From NCBI RefSeq assembly GCF_023856365.1, contig NC_064551.1, forward strand, positions 21,003,349 through 21,067,348: DNA of 64,000 bases. Reading direction: 5' to 3'. The notes below the pieces were generated by a model that was not told where the DNA came from, ran no database searches, and saw only the letters and a list, made by a program, of their open reading frames with translations. The DNA comes from Brienomyrus brachyistius (Eukaryota; Chordata; Actinopteri; Osteoglossiformes; Mormyridae). This document shows, one piece after another, positions 10,661 to 25,484 of the stretch (position 1 is its first letter; the number at the start of each line of letters is the position of its first letter). Made by a program: the position numbers and the translations under genes.

Positions 10661-13600
10661 CAGCTGTCAGCTTCCTGCTGATGTCTGTAAAGAATCGATG
10701 CCACATTTTGAAAGGAAAATGGATTTCAGTATTTGAAAATAACCTGTAAAAAAGCAAAGGAGCATGAAAGGTGAATAAATTAGCATATGAGCAAAGTAGA
10801 AAGTTCAGTCAAAGTCCTAACACTACATACCAGAGCCTATCCCCAGCAGCACAAAGCGCAAGGCTGGGGTACAATTATACACAATATATTATATTTTGTA
10901 CATTAATTTCTGTAGAATGTCATGTAACTTTCCTTTGACAGCCAAGCAGCTACCGTCACTCCATCTGTTTGCTCCAGTGAGTAGTTAACACCCCCCCCCC
11001 CCCCAGAAAGCGACAGTCATGGAAGGATGGGATGTGTGCCGCTGTCATAGTTGCCACGGCAATTTTTGCACAGATGAACTTGGATTAATGTCGTGTTAAC
11101 ACAGAACTACATGAACAAACTAAGCTCCCTTTTTCTGGGGGGTTGTTAAAACAGCAGAGGGCATCACCCATGTCTGTCAGCAGTCCGAGGCTGAAAAGTG
11201 ATTCATCCCACAGGGCTGCACTGGAGTGAGACGCCTACCCTGCGCACACACTAGAGGACGGGCTCACAGGGCATGAGTGATACAAGGGAGAGGAGAGAGT
11301 GCATACCCTTGAGGATAAGAAACAAATTCAGGATCCACATGAAAATGCAGCTCCTAAGCAGAGCAGGGTGCCCTGCCCACTCAGGTATTAAAAATGCCAG
11401 TTAAACATCATGCCGATGGCGGGACCTGCACTGACTCAGCCCAGGCATGGCGTTTAAACCCGGTCAGCCCCGCAGGTGGCCCTCCTCCAGCTCCAGGTCT
11501 GGATCTAGGAGGCACGGATGCCCAGCGTCATACATCTGGATGGCGTAAGCAGCAGATTAGCACATTAGCACTCGTGAAAATGTGCATGCAATCTTCTCCA
11601 AATGCGGTCGTCGCAGTCATGCTTTCTGAGGCCCGGACTAGCTTCCATGCCCACGTACCACTGTCGTGTGGGCACCCCCTGGGCCAGGCGGGTATTGGGG
11701 CGTCAGCGGATTGGTCCGTGTGCGGGACTCCGCCGTTAACCAGACACCCCCGTCACCCGCCCGCCAACCCCTCCCCGTGGGCCAGGAACTACAAAGAGCC
11801 AAAAGAGGCTTGGTTCTTTCTGGAAGTTTCCCCCATTATATTAACACTGCAACAGTAAACTTCACTGCTGTTGCATCTGGACCGAATTATAACCTATTAA
11901 AATGGCCACATCTAAGTCCTCAAATAATAAATCTGTTGGAAAGGCAGTAGAGCCCCTGGCGATTGATGGGGGAGGGGGGGGCAGGCAGCGGTGCCCATGG
12001 TAACTTCAGATGTTCCTACCTGCCTGCGAACATAATGAGTTTACCAAACTAAACAGGCATCGAAACTCCACTCTCATGTTTCTGTTCCGCCGGGGCACTG
12101 GGCAGACATTAACCCTGATTTATTTCCATTCCTAATGGCTCCGCGTAATTAGTTCAACTTGACGTTGCGCAGTCTGCAAGCTGAACCCCCCCTTGGAAGT
12201 AGCCTATGGAATCTGGCACAGGGAGATACCACGATGGACCTCTCTGGGGGGGAGAAGGATGGCTCAACCACACCTGTTCTCTGGCTACGCATGGTCCGTC
12301 CTCGACCTCGACCACAGGGCTCCAGAGGGGATCACTCAAGAGATCCCCCTGTCTGGCGCTGATGATCCACGTCAAAGCAGAAGCAATGAAGAACTTAAGC
12401 CCAGGACTCACAGGACCCCCGCGCCAACTTCCTGTGGACCTCACCCGGGAACCTCAGGCCAGACGTCATCGGGCCGGCGTCACTGGTGGCTTGGGCCATG
12501 GATGGCAAGCGGTCACAAAACAGTCCAGTCTTCTCGCATATTCACTAAATGTGCTTTCCACTGCTCCTGGAAAGACTCTAAATCAGTCGGACTCTTCCTG
12601 TGCTGAAATCTAGGGTTTCCTGCGCCCTCCGCCGCTCGCTATTCACAGGCCGTGTCGAGAACCTGCACCTTGCCGCGGCCGCGCCGCCTTCCCCCGTTCA
12701 CATATTGCACTGGTTACTTTTATATGCGTTTAAAACTCAGCATGGCCTGCAATGGCGCAGCATCCAGGCTGCTGAAACGCGAGTTTGGCTCGACTCGGCA
12801 GGTCACCGAGGACCCAAGCTCTCTGCCTGAAGACCCTCTGCACTTTTTAACAGAAGCTCATGATCATTTAAATTAGCTTAACATACTGGAATTCAACTGT
12901 TTTGCCACTTTGAGGGAAATCTATAAAAATATGATGTGTGTGAAAGAAAGATCCCATCTAAATGTACTTTATTAGTCTATTTCTTGAATAGCATTTGAAG
13001 TAATGTCTTATACTTTGAAACTTCACATAATCACTTCTTACCCATTTATGCATCAAGCGAAGTGTTTCTCCTGGCATCCGATACTCCATAAATCCATTAA
13101 AAAAAATAAAAAATTCCCAAGATCATTGCCAGTTAGTACATTTGATCTTTATTTTTATTATTATTATAAATCACTTGAGCGGAAAATAAAATCACGATAT
13201 ACTGTCAATAGTGTTACACAGGTCTTTGAACATCCATAGATTAATTTCCATAATTATTGTAGTTATCAGCAGCACTGAATCACATACACCGCTAACACAG
13301 ATCAGTACAGGGGTCAATAAACCCACCTGAAAACATTAAACCTGTAGTTAAATTTCCACTAATGCTGACTTTGCCCGTAATAACCTTTATTTACAGCTTC
13401 ATATAAAACAATGTATTAGACATACATCAGCTGATAGAGCTCCGTGACCGAAACAGGATGGTCTTTGTAAGGTCTGGACGCATGCCACCGAAAATGTACC
13501 TTGTTAAACACACATCCAGTTTAATTGCCTAATTTTGCCTGGCGAACGAGGTGCGTCATTAACAGAGTAACACCGCAATAATGAGATAGTTTAGAGACTC

Positions 13601-16600
13601 CCCCGTGTGCCCAAATGCTCGGATGTAGGAATAAAAGTGAACATAATAAATAAACAACGGCCTGGCTGGCAGTCCTGCATCCTGTTTGAGCAGAGCTGCG
13701 GGGCGGCGCCACCTCAAGCGCTCCCGCTTCCACCTGGATTCGGCAAAGCAGAGAATGAGCGTCTTAGGGCAGCTATTGGCCGGGAGAGCAGCGGAGGTCC
13801 CGGCGCGGTTCATTACCCCGTCCGGCGATCACATGTCATCGTACTCACACCTGATGGCTTTATTAAGTATGACTGTCGCCGTAGGGACGTTGCTGGGTTA
13901 AGAGTTCCTTTCCTATGATCTGCTTATTTCCATTGTCGCCGTTTCATTTTTTTCTATCCAGCACGGCAGCTGACGAAATACTACGCATTTTTTCTTCCCC
14001 CGAAGCCATCTGGAGCCACAAATCTTCATTCCTCACAGTCGTTTAACGCGGTGTTTCCACCTAGGGCAGGAGTGATGCGGAGCAGGCATTTTCTTAACCG
14101 TTTTTAATTCTGTTTCCTCCGATGAAAATAGAAAGTAACGCACAAGCCGGACAGGTTTTCTCGGCTTCAGTTCAAATGGCCAAGATTTCCTTTCTTTGGG
14201 TCCATTACTCCATAACACCCCCCCCCCCCCGAAAGCTGTTACCTTTGGCAGCGGCTTTAATATCTAAATTAAACTGCAAAAAAAAATGTTTCAAAATTGA
14301 GAACAGATTTTTGTCCACGCTAAGATACATTAATGACAAAAGCTTCCCTCCCTCTCTAAAAACCTAAGCGCGTTTCTCCGTGAGCAGAAAGCTAATGGCA
14401 CAGCAGGTATCTTTTTTTATTAACAACTCATCCGTAAGCAGGTTGTAATTCATAACAAAGAATTTACCCCTAGGAACCGCGTATAACTTTAAGCTTCTAA
14501 CTTGCCTAAGAAAATACGTATGTTGTTCCACTCTGTTTCCTTTCAATAAAACCTAACAGTTAGCACTTCATTTTCGAGCAGTTCTTACAAAATTATGCAG
14601 GTTAGTTTAACAGAAAAAAAACGTTAGAAAAAACAGAAGCCCGGGCTTTTATTTGAAAATTTCAGGGAATTTTTAATAAGTTAAATAAATTTTCCCCAAA
14701 TGAAAAGAAACCCAAATGAATGTCTGTTAAAAACGAGTAGGCTATGTTTGGCACGTAATTCAGGGATATTTTACTGCTGTTCATTAATACTGCTTTTAAA
14801 AAATCTCGCATTTTTTTAGAAAAGCATAAAATGCAATATTTTAAAGACCACTGCGATTTTTTTATCCTTACACCAACAACTACGGCCTTTCAAGCCATTT
14901 CATGAGTGAATACATTCTGCGCTAATGTTCTTTTTTACATTTCAGCGAAAACCAACATAGCAAAAATAAACTGCCGTTGGCTTAAGAGGAAAAATAAATG
15001 TTAAATAAGCAATTACGTGTGTTACCATATTCTCTCTGAAGTAGCAGCAACAGACGCATATTTACATGAGACAACTGCATAGTAGTCCTTAAAAATCTAT
15101 GTTTCACCTATTCGTGACGCGCTCGTGCGTTTGTTTTGCAGGACATATATTATAGACGTGTTTGGTAATATTGCGTTTTGCGATAATATCGATTGTTGCG
15201 CAAACAAAAAATTTGTGAACAAATATTTCTCCGTATAAATGAGGAGAGACAGACGTGTTCATTGCAGATTTTGATAGGCCTGCGAACAAATGTTTTTTTC
15301 TTTCTACCCAAAATAAAATAAGTAACAGATTCGGGTTTAAATGTTTTGATAAACAAATAAATCTTAAGTACTTACTTATTATCGACCCATTACTTTATTT
15401 AAAATAAACGTCACTAAAATAAAAATTAAAATGCAGTAACCAGGCTCAAAATTAATACTAACACTAAAAACATTATGTATCTGGTAAACAACTACCTTTT
15501 TAAATTCGAAACACTTAGTTATAAGTGTTAGTGTACAGTTAAAGTGTCTACTTAAATATACACAAACCCCAACATTTAAAAAAAATATATTTTAAGGATT
15601 TTTTTTAAGTATTACACAATTATTATCTTAAGAAAACATAATATTATTTTATTACAACTAAATTGTATTAAAACCAAAATGCATTTAGCATTTATTCACA
15701 CAGTGGGTAACCATTTCCTCCGTAAAATAACAACAGTAGTAGCAGCAGCAGCAAAAACAACAACAATAATATAATAATAATAATAATAAACGAACAGACA
15801 AATTAATACATAATTAAATACCTTTAATCAGTGGAAATTGGTTATTTTTTTGTTGTAATTATTTTGTATTCAACATTGAGTATTTTCCATACAAACGACT
15901 TCCTGGTGATCCTACATGAACGTATTCAATCTATATTCTCCACAGACTAGGCGTGCATCAAAATGCAGTATTAAAACAACATGGCCATGATTTGAAAGCA
16001 ATGTTCATCAGAACCATATTATTGACTATAAAAATGAGGAACAGTTTATTAATTTTGTTTTCTGGGCAAGCTTTGTCCTGTATAGGTCTTCTTTTGAAGC
16101 CTCAGTCACAAACAAAAGCACGGAAATTGGGGAGAGACCTAAACAGGGGCCCTTTCTGAATGAATCCATGTGTGTGTTCAGTATGCTTTTGATACATTTT
16201 ATTGGATACTCGCGATTTAAAAAAGAGAAAAAAAATGGAATATGGCAGAATAATAATTGGTGCTCTGACGTCCCCCCTCCCCCCCCACCACCGCGTTTGA
16301 AGTGGCTTCCACAGTGCTTCCTTCCCCACGTCTCCATCTTAACCCGCTCCCAGTGCGGCTCTGCAACTTGGACTAGTGACACTAAGTGAAAAACAGAAGA
16401 CCAGTGGCGCGAGAGTTCTGCTGCTCTGCCCTGTGGCCTCATCTCCGAGCTGAGCTCACTCCGAGGGTCCAGGGAGTTCCCCGTGGCATCTCACGTGGCA
16501 TCTCACGTGGCTCTCCACCTGTTCATAGCTGCGGCACCTAGAGGACAGTCTGTATCTTAGCAGGGTCACGTCAATCTTATTGAACTATTCGATAAGTGCT

Positions 16601-18060
16601 AGTTAAGTGATACAAGATCTCCTCATCAGCCGTCTCTGAAATAATGTATGTGGAATACACTATATACAAGGCAGACAATGTAAGGGTAAAGATCCCACAC
16701 ACAGCTGGAGACTGCCGGTTCAGTCGATAAGAAGCATGTGCTGAATTCCCTTGGATCTGGGACCTTTGGGTGCCTTAGAAGGTAGAGAATGAAGGAAAGT
16801 CAATTGTCCATAAAGTCAATAAGAGGGATCAGAAGGATTAACCACAGCTGGGATGGGGGGGGTGTGGCTCTTTGAACAGGTGTATGTGGATCATATCTTG
16901 GAAACAGCGTGTGAGTGGAGCAAGGATTTATTGTGGTGTGGGTGTGTCACGGAGCAGGTGCTTTATGATTGGTTGTAGTCCACAGAACTGACGAGGCAGG
17001 AATTTAAAAATATGCTTAATGTATCGCATATATATCTTGTAATTCACATCTGTTCATCTGATTCAACTTAAACCTTAATCGCTTTTGGTTGTAGCAAACC
17101 TAAAACACTGGAAATGCATGTCTTCACATCAAGGGATGCATTTTACTACCCAGCTGCAGTCCCATTGTGGACTGGAGGGGGGCGCTGTTCTAGAAGTCTG
17201 GTTTTTATTTATTTATTGTTACTTTGAAATCATGTGAAAATCACTTTGAGTTTTTCGGACAACAACATGGCCTTTAACACGTCTCCGGGTGTCTGCCGTG
17301 CCCTGTGGCAGAGAGTTGGGGTAGAGGTCCAGGGTAGAGGGGTGGCTTGGGGTCATTATTTACGAGCTGAGCCTCAGGCTTCAGATCGGGCCTTCACAGT
17401 GTCAGTCACACCTCCCACACACGCCGTTATTAGGCCCTGCCTCGCCAGCACCCCCCCATACTCCACAACATCCCGTAACGACACGCTGTCCGCACCCCCC
17501 AATCACCTTATTTTTTTCCTCGTGTGTGCAGTGTGGGGTAAAGCTGGAGCTTAATGAGACTGTACAAATGCCCTAAATTTCCAAGTTATTAAATATAAAT
17601 TTCGAGCAGATTTATCAGGCCCAGTATGTGGCACATCTGGCCCTGGGGTCTCCAGGAAACAACTGGTTCACTTCACTCTTGTCAGCACCTTCCCACACGT
17701 TTCGTTCACATTTCAATTTGGGGAACAGGATGCTCTCTCTCCATGAGTTACGCATTAGCCGCTGGAAGTGGGAACCAAGCGGTTCCTCCCCGGCACTCGT
17801 GCAATTAGGCTTATTGGGTTTCAGGCCGCGCCATCAGCCCCCCCGCGGTGCTGACCTGCTGCTCACTGTTGACAGGGGAGGGTCCCTGGTCAGCGAGCAG
17901 CAGACAGCCTAGCACTGCATCTTTAGCCTGCAGCCTGAAGGCACCACTGCATTAGACCACTGCGTCATGGTCGCAAACGCAGATGCAGCTCTTTCCTCTG
18001 GACCCCGGGGATGTATAATGACCTGGCCGTCCTCCATAAGTGCCTTTCCAGCAAAGTAAT
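10661..18060. other. Noncoding, no gene seen
   Basis: From about 12.9 to 16 kb the DNA is very AT-rich. Contains C/G runs (about 10990, 14218, 16275), a mixed AAC/AAT trinucleotide tract at 15730-15789 and scattered ORFs without family similarity. Possible conserved noncoding sequence cannot be judged from one species. Confidence 0.5.
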
Positions 18061-18064
18061 CATG

Positions 18065-18210
18065 GAGCCTGTGCCAGGACATGAGGTGGGGGCACCCTGG
18101 GTGGGATGCCAGTCGATCACAGGACAAGAGGTGGGGGCACCATGATAGAATTCCAGTCCATCACAGGACACGAGGTGGGGGCACCCTGGTGGTAAGCCAG
18201 TCCATAACAT
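18065..18210. repeat. Short tandem array, about 44-bp unit
   Basis: Three units containing ACAGGACAAGAGGTGGGGGC and CACC-(C/A)TG with a CCAGTC(G/C)ATCACAGGAC link. The link resembles a SINE-tail phrase, so the array may have arisen inside a SINE remnant. Confidence 0.65.
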
Positions 18211-19939
18211 TGTGGGTAAAACGTATATATAAAATATTTGAAAATTTATTATTATGTATGCCTAAAAGTATTGCAATATGTATATAAAATAGGAAAAAAT
18301 GCTATAATTAATTTAAAATTAGAAATATAAACTTTATAGCAATGAAAAAAAGAATTTTACTGTTTTTAAGTTAAGTCAGTATCCCTATAATGTCATATTT
18401 ATTGCTTTTGATTTTGTCCATAGAAAAATTGGTGATTATCCCATAACTCATAACCAAGTGGTATTTATAAAATCCAGTAGTAAAACACAAGGTATTTCTG
18501 AGCTATGGGCACACACTCTGAGGTGTGACTTCATTCCGGACGTGGACACCCCGGCTGTCGGCTCAGCCTGCCTTTCTCACGGCATACGACTGCGCAGACC
18601 AGCACTGCACAGACCCGGAGGGTCTAGCCAGGTCTTTTCTCAGCTGGCCTTAGGCAGGAAGAGGAGAGAAAGTTAAATAATCAAGCTTGCAAACACACTG
18701 TATATTTATAGTGTTTGCCATGGCAGGGCCTTTCCTAAATACAAACCGGGTGCCAGGTCCCGCCGGCGTTGAATTAGGTCGAAGCAGTGACCTTCTGCAC
18801 AGTCTGAGGTCCTGCACACAAACTGCCCCCCCCCTCCCACCAACCCCAGCCCCCTGCTCCATCTAAGCACCATTTTGCTCTGGGGCCCTGAGTGCTTATG
18901 GGTCGGCATCTACGTCCTCTCTGCAGTCTGCTCTGGACGTGTCACCATGAGCCTTCCTGTGCAAGATCGGACCTCAGTCACTGGATCCAGGCCGGTCTGA
19001 GAAGACGAGGACTGGGTGGTGGGATTGAAATTCTGGTAATCGCACAGCCCAGTGTGGCTCGGCCCAGTGAGTTTGACTGACAGATGAAAGAAAGAAAGAA
19101 TTCAGGGACAGATATATAAAAAGACAGGCAGAGAACAGAGATGAAAGAGAGAGACAGAAAGGGCGGCCTCGTTCTGACATCTCCATTAATTCTGCCTCAC
19201 CGAACACCTTACCTCTGACTGCAATGGCATCACAGTAAGTCACTCTGATATGTATTTATATACCGATAAAAATAGGCAGCTCTCAAATCCTTCAAAAAAA
19301 GTGCAGCACATTTTCAAAATCACACCTATTTAAGATGACATAAACATGCATGTGTTAAATAAAAAACACGAGGTAATTCCCCACCTTTGGGCTGTGCGTG
19401 TTTTTATTGACACTGCGGAGCTGGGTGACCTTTCTCGGCTCTCCCCGCTAAACCGCTCACATTTCCGCCACGTTTGATGAATGCTTTATGAAGTGTGAGG
19501 CTAATGACGGGTACAGGACTGACTCCGGGCTCCTTCCTGCCCGCGTTCTGCCTCGCGCTGAGCTCAGTGTTGCGTGACGTATAAATACTGACCACATTCG
19601 CTGCCTGATTAATGCTGTAGAAATGCAGGAGAGGCCGTCGGTGGAGTACTGAGGCGCAGGAAGCGGTCGCTGGCGAGCAGCAGGGCCAGGATGTGCACTT
19701 TGATAATGACTTTGATCAAATGCCGTAACAGATCGGGATCATCTTTGAGAAGCTGTGCTCGTAAAACCACCCCCTCACACATGATTGGACAAAACCACTG
19801 CCTGTGACTAGCCTTGTGTTAGCAACAGGTGGCAGATCGTACAAGCTGGAATTGTGGTGGTCCAGGAAGAGGAACTTCTGTTGTACCTTTGAGTCAGATT
19901 TCTAACAGCAACCCTCTTAGCCATAAGGTGCAGATTGTA

Positions 19940-20195
19940 CGTGGGAGTTTTACTTACACAAAAATTTCCTAAGAGCAATAGGAAAAAATGATTGGTTTAG
20001 AGAGAGAACCAATCAGATTGTAGAGGAGGTGGGTCCAAGCAACTAGAAGAGGCAAGACCAAGATATTTGATTTGTTGGTTCCGCCTCCTCTACTTGCTTG
20101 GACCCACCTCCTCTACAATCTGATTGGTTATCTCTCCGAACCAATTATTTTTCCTTCTACTTCCAGAACATTTTTGTGTAAGTAAAACTCCCACG
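19940..20195. mobile_element. Palindromic MITE, copy 2 (full length)
   Basis: Near-perfect inverted arms: left CGTGGGAGTTTTACTTACAC, right GTGTAAGTAAAACTCCCACG, flanked by TA on each side. The arms continue inward through ACCAATCAGATTGTAGAGGA and its complement, so the whole 256 bp can fold into a hairpin. No coding capacity; class suggested by the TA duplication only. Confidence 0.75.
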
Positions 20196-20960
20196 TAAAT
20201 ATTGTCGCTGGTTTGGGCTGGTGTGGGTGGAAACATTAACTAAATAAAAGCAAAATGTAATATTCATGCCATGTAGCCCAGCTGCTGAGTTTCTGGGTCA
20301 TGTACTTCTCTTTCTCATAAAGAAACAAACTCCCCAGCAGGAGGCAGAACATTCGGGGGGGAGACATTAATGTTCTCACACCTCACCAGACCTTTACCAA
20401 AATACACAGAAACCAGTAACGGAAAACGTAAACAGCGCAAAATGGTCTCATGCTAATTTCTAGTCCAGTACATAATTTTTTTTTTGAACTTTCAAAATTA
20501 TTTTCACATCATTTTCACACACTTTACGTCAGACTCCAATGACTGATGCTGTCCTCTCTCTTAAAAGATACATTCTGCGATTCTCCACATATTCTCAATG
20601 GCTCACAATCCATCCAACAGCTCCGATTTTGAAAACCAACGTTCCTGCGCCCCGATTCCCACATCAGAGGAAAGGTCTCACTTATACTAACAGACAAAGG
20701 TAACTCTCGACTAAAGAACTTTCCAGAAACTCTACAAATCCCCTCTAACAGCCATGTGACCCTGCCAGCTGCAATTCTAGCAGTAGAAATGAGCGAATGA
20801 AAATTAAATTAGTGGGATTTGGTCCCTGTTTCAGCCACAGGAATAATGGCAAATGCCTTGTGACATTTCCTTGGAATTTCCCGTGAAAGGCACACATTCC
20901 CAGTTCACTTCCTTAAAAATCCGTGGGGCATTTCTATGGATGGATGTTTTGTGAAAATAT

Positions 20961-21330
20961 TCAATAATAAATGTCATTCAAATGATTATTTAAATTATAA
21001 TTTAAAGTGTCATTTAAATGACTAATAATAAATATTATTTAAACAATTATTTGAATTGTTATTTAAGTGATTGTTTAAATAATTTAAACGACACCAGCAA
21101 CCATAAACATTAAAACCCATCAAACTCAGTGGGCGGACTCAAAACAAAACATTGCATGTGATTGGCTGCATTGCACTGCAGCCCCCACCCACTGAGTCTG
21201 ATGGGTAACTGAAATAATTTTAATGGTTGCAGGTATCATTTAAATGGTCATTTGGACAATCATTGAAACAGTTCAAATTATTATTTATATAATCAGTTAA
21301 AGGGCAATTCAATTTTAATAATCATTTAAA
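20961..21330. repeat. Long AT-rich inverted repeat
   Basis: A core pair of arms (CCCATCAAACTCAGTGGGC against CCCACTGAGTCTGATGGG) is surrounded by matching CAACCAT/ATGGTTG and many ATTTAAAT palindromes. Probably a decayed palindromic transposon. Confidence 0.6.
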
Positions 21331-24300
21331 TAACACATGTATTTATTGAATGCTGCCACAAAACATCCTCCATATATGTCCACCCAAGAAGACGGTCTGG
21401 CTTTAAGACGTTACCCTGCCAAGCTGCCCATAGTACTTCCTCTTCTCATGTGGGCAGAGGAGTGTCTCTTAAATGGGGGGGGGGGGGGTGGGGGTCTGGA
21501 GGCACTTCCTGTCACAGACAGGAAATGTGAGGTCAGTAAAGGGGGGGGGGGGGTCAGCTGCCTGAAAGACATACACTCGCCTCGTTTGCACCGAGGCTAC
21601 AGCCTGTTAGTTGCTGTTTGTCACTCATGTGTGTAAATGGATTTTATTGTCCCAAATACATTTTCATCTCATTAAACATGCTCACAGAAGAGCGGAACGC
21701 CAGGCCCCGCGGTGCGGCTGACCCAGCTTAATGAGGTCATAATTGTTGCCTGGTGGAGGCGCCGTTGTGCATGAATGTGTTCACTCTGGATGCCTGCGGT
21801 GGGGGCTGTTAAAAAAAAAAAAACATGCAGTAAAATGTGTCATTAAGGGGGGGAAATTCAGGGATGAAATCACACACGTCAAGCAGGAAAAACACAATAT
21901 TTGGATGAAAGGTATCCTTCCTTGGTGTGGGAAATCCTGACTGAGATGATGAATCTAGCTGCTGTGAGGATGTGGGTCCTCAGGGCCGAAAGACTGCGGC
22001 TCTAATAACAGTTTTCAAAGCTCGAACTGCAGTCCCAGTCAAACATCCCATCTTAGCCTGAGTTCTGTAGCAGTAATACTCCTTATATCCACTTACAGTT
22101 CTGCTTTTTTTTTCAGCTGGTTTTTGCACAGGCCCTGTGATGGACGCCCTATGCTTTCTGGAATAGGACCCGTATCGTCCTGCATGGGATAAGTGGTTGA
22201 ATGGATGGATGATATTTTAGTGGAGCAATTTGGGTTGGACACCTTTCTCAGCATACCAGAGCCCAAACTGGCAACTGCTAATCTGTAATACTCTGATATA
22301 ACCCAAACGCTACAGCCGTACACCCCACATCACATACATAAGACGCGGTTGTGCCTATTGTGCTGTAGGGCATCTTGTGAAAATGAGACTTTGCAGTTTA
22401 TCTGTGTTTATTAATACTTTATTTTGTCTTCTATATAGTGTTCAAGGTTCATTAATGTATTTAAAATTGTATCAAGTTGGGATCTGAGACATTGGTATGG
22501 TTTTCCCAGAAAGCAAATTGTGTCCCATTTTAACAATAGTTATCCTACACACTTTTAAATCATTTTAGAAGCTGCAAAGTTCCTATATGATTATCTAACA
22601 GTAGCATTTTCATCACTGCTAGATTTTGACCAGCAGAGCCCAATGTCAAAGTCAGAATGTTTTCATTATCCTAGATTATCCCCTGTGAGATCCCTCCTCT
22701 AATGACCAGCAAGGCACCTGCTTCCGTCTGTTGGACCTTTGTGCGCATACACGTTATTCGTACGAATCACCCACCGGAGTTTATTAACAGTTTAGGGATA
22801 AAAATTCAATTTGAAACCGAGACTGAAATTTAGATTTTCAAGAATCATAGGTGTGAAATGAATACGCATTTTGGCATTATCTACCTCCACTTCCGGAGAC
22901 ATTTAAATGAGAAGAATCTTAAACCATTTGCCGTAATCACCGTCACACACGTGACGCTTCCTCGCTGGTTAGATGACGGAGTTAATGATTGTTGGTTTTC
23001 GCGGATTAAGCTTCATTTGTTCTAATTTATAGTTTTACGGAACTATATATATCACGGAATCCGTAGAGAATTTGAATATCGCCTGTGGGTGTTTAATTTA
23101 CAAAACACACGCAGTAGACACTTTTAAACTTAGTTGGGCAGACAAAAAAAAAAAGAAAATTTAAAGTAAAAGTGCCGATGATCTAGGATATGTGCCGCTA
23201 TTGTTTGCAGTCATTAAAGAAACGATGTTTTAAAAAAATACACGTAAACACCGTATAGGAATAAACATAATCTTTTACTCTCAGAAATGCACTTCAGAAT
23301 TGCACAAGCCCTGGGCTATAGCTGCCATTTGCGGAACCTTTCTATTCGCTGCTTGTTTAAAAACTATTTTTAACTATTGTTTTTCTACAATGCAGGGAGG
23401 TCGGGCAGTTCACTGGTACTTTTGGAAACCGTGTTATAATAGAGATTTCGTTAAAATACATGGAACCGAACAACAGTCAAATCAGTTTTTTTACTTTAAT
23501 GGTGGGTAAAAAAAAACACCTGTGCACGAACGTTCCGACAGCTAAACTGCAAATATAAGACCATTTAACCTCTCTTTTCTTTACTGAAAATCAATAGGGG
23601 GCAATACACATGATGCACAGCACTGTTGCTCCGGAGCAGATGTTTTCGCCTGCTTATGATTGTTTGTTTGTTTGCGCACAGCGGAAAGAAGCGGTGTTTG
23701 TTCTTCCGCGTTAATTTCAGACACATGTGCGCCACCTTGGCTACCCACTGCGCTTCAGTGTGCAAATTACTAATTGAGTCGAGGACTCTGATTTACCTCC
23801 GAGGTTTTCTGCTTGACGCCGCACAAAATTAACTCTGGAGAGAGCTAACTTCTCCACTTCGAGGTTCAAGATTTCCAACACGTCCAGTATAATGAGCATA
23901 ACGCTAAACAGAACACATCCCAAATGGCAGCTTTGAGGTTGACCTTATTTTAATCAGTCAGATTTAAGCGAAAGCCATTTCCCGTTAGTGTAATACTACA
24001 GGTCAAACGCTGGAGGGCACTGTTTACAATCTATTTGGCTCTCTCCCAGAAAGTTACGAGATCTCAATCAAAACGTGTCCTTTAAAGAGGTTTAAAAGCT
24101 ATTTAGAATTCTCCATATTCACGTAAAACACTTGAAAGTAACTAAATATGTTGGCAAAATATGAGTTCTCCACTACCCAACTTGACTGTAAGATAATACA
24201 ACAGATGAGGTGAAACGCACCTAATAAAAATATAGAGAAAATCGAATCAACAAGGTGAAGTTTCTGGTCTGACTGTAAAGTCTTCATAAAAATCTGCATG

Positions 24301-25480
24301 CTAGAAAAGGAGACGTTCGGTGCGTCTGGTGAGATTTAAAAAAGTTATTTGGTGTTAAAATATTCCTTAATGGATTGCTTGGGATTCATTTATTACATGC
24401 AGGAAACCTCTTTTTTCCTTCTATTAATGTGACCGCGAAAGCTTCTGCCAAATTCTCCAAGCTTTTGCACATTTCTCTGTGCAAACGCAAGTCGCTTTTT
24501 GTGGTTTCCTGCGCTAATATGTGGCCTTCTTTGAACCATGAAAGAAAAAAAAATCCCCAAGTTCAATCGTGGAATAGCTCTGGTGTAGGAGCCCAGCGCT
24601 GTGGTTATATAATACGGGCTCTGGAGATCTTGTTAAGTCAAACACTCTCTTTTGTTCTGAACTCTCATTGTACATACTCAAACATACGCTGCTGAGGTGA
24701 TCATTTGAGTACATATTCGGACTACCTCTGACCCTCGCTAGCACGAAGCTCTACATTAATTCCGATCTAGGGAATTAAATCGGCATGTTAACACCTTGCC
24801 GATTCCACCTCCTCCGTGTCAGTGAATAGGATTTATAAGTCTTGTTACTCAGCATGTAATCCCCAAAGCAGAAAAACACACACGTGCAGGTGTACGTGTA
24901 CACAGCTACACGCAGGCTCAGACACCGCAACATGTTTTCATGAGAACAGTGAAGTACGCCTAGTATAAACAGCCTTTACCGAGCACTTTCCTCATTTGAC
25001 GTTTGCAGCACTGGAGCCATATATCTGGACCATTAAACCGTCTCCTTCTCCCAGAACGAGGTTGCCAAGTTGTGCAGGATCAGTTGCGTCTGTTTCTAGT
25101 GCACAACTGAATTAACTGAGGAGGAAATGGCTCAGAAGCTGTTCCACTGCCGTCTCAGTGAAAGAGAGAAGCTCTTCTTTTGCTTGACTAAGGCTGTTAG
25201 GTATTCGACCAAACTGCAGCTGAGTAATGGAAAGGTAGGATTCAGTGCCATGTTTGAGTCTATAACATGATTCCAACACATAGATTACAGTAAAACATGG
25301 CTAGATGAGTGGGCAGAGATTAAATCAGTTTAGATTTTTTTCAGAATGTGTGTATTGATACACAGACAATGTAAAATGTACCACACAGGATGAACAGTGT
25401 GACATCCTACTAAAGGTATTAGAACACTGAGCAAAATGAGACTAGGGGACTAAGTTTAGAATGGGATTAGAACCCTGTAA
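21331..25480. other. Noncoding, no gene seen
   Basis: Contains G runs at about 21475 and 21540, and a plus-strand SINE tail at 22125-22218 ending in ATGGATGGATGA. The remainder is AT-rich unique sequence with no supported exon. Confidence 0.5.
22125..22218 (+). mobile_element. SINE 3' tail
   Basis: GGCCCTGTGATGGACGCCCT, then GGATAAGTGGTTGAATGGAT, the usual end of the local SINE family. Confidence 0.5.
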
Positions 25481-25484
25481 AATC

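Noticed and set aside
11394..11858. Plus-strand ORF of 154 residues
   Set aside because: No recognised similarity or start context, in GC-richer noncoding DNA.
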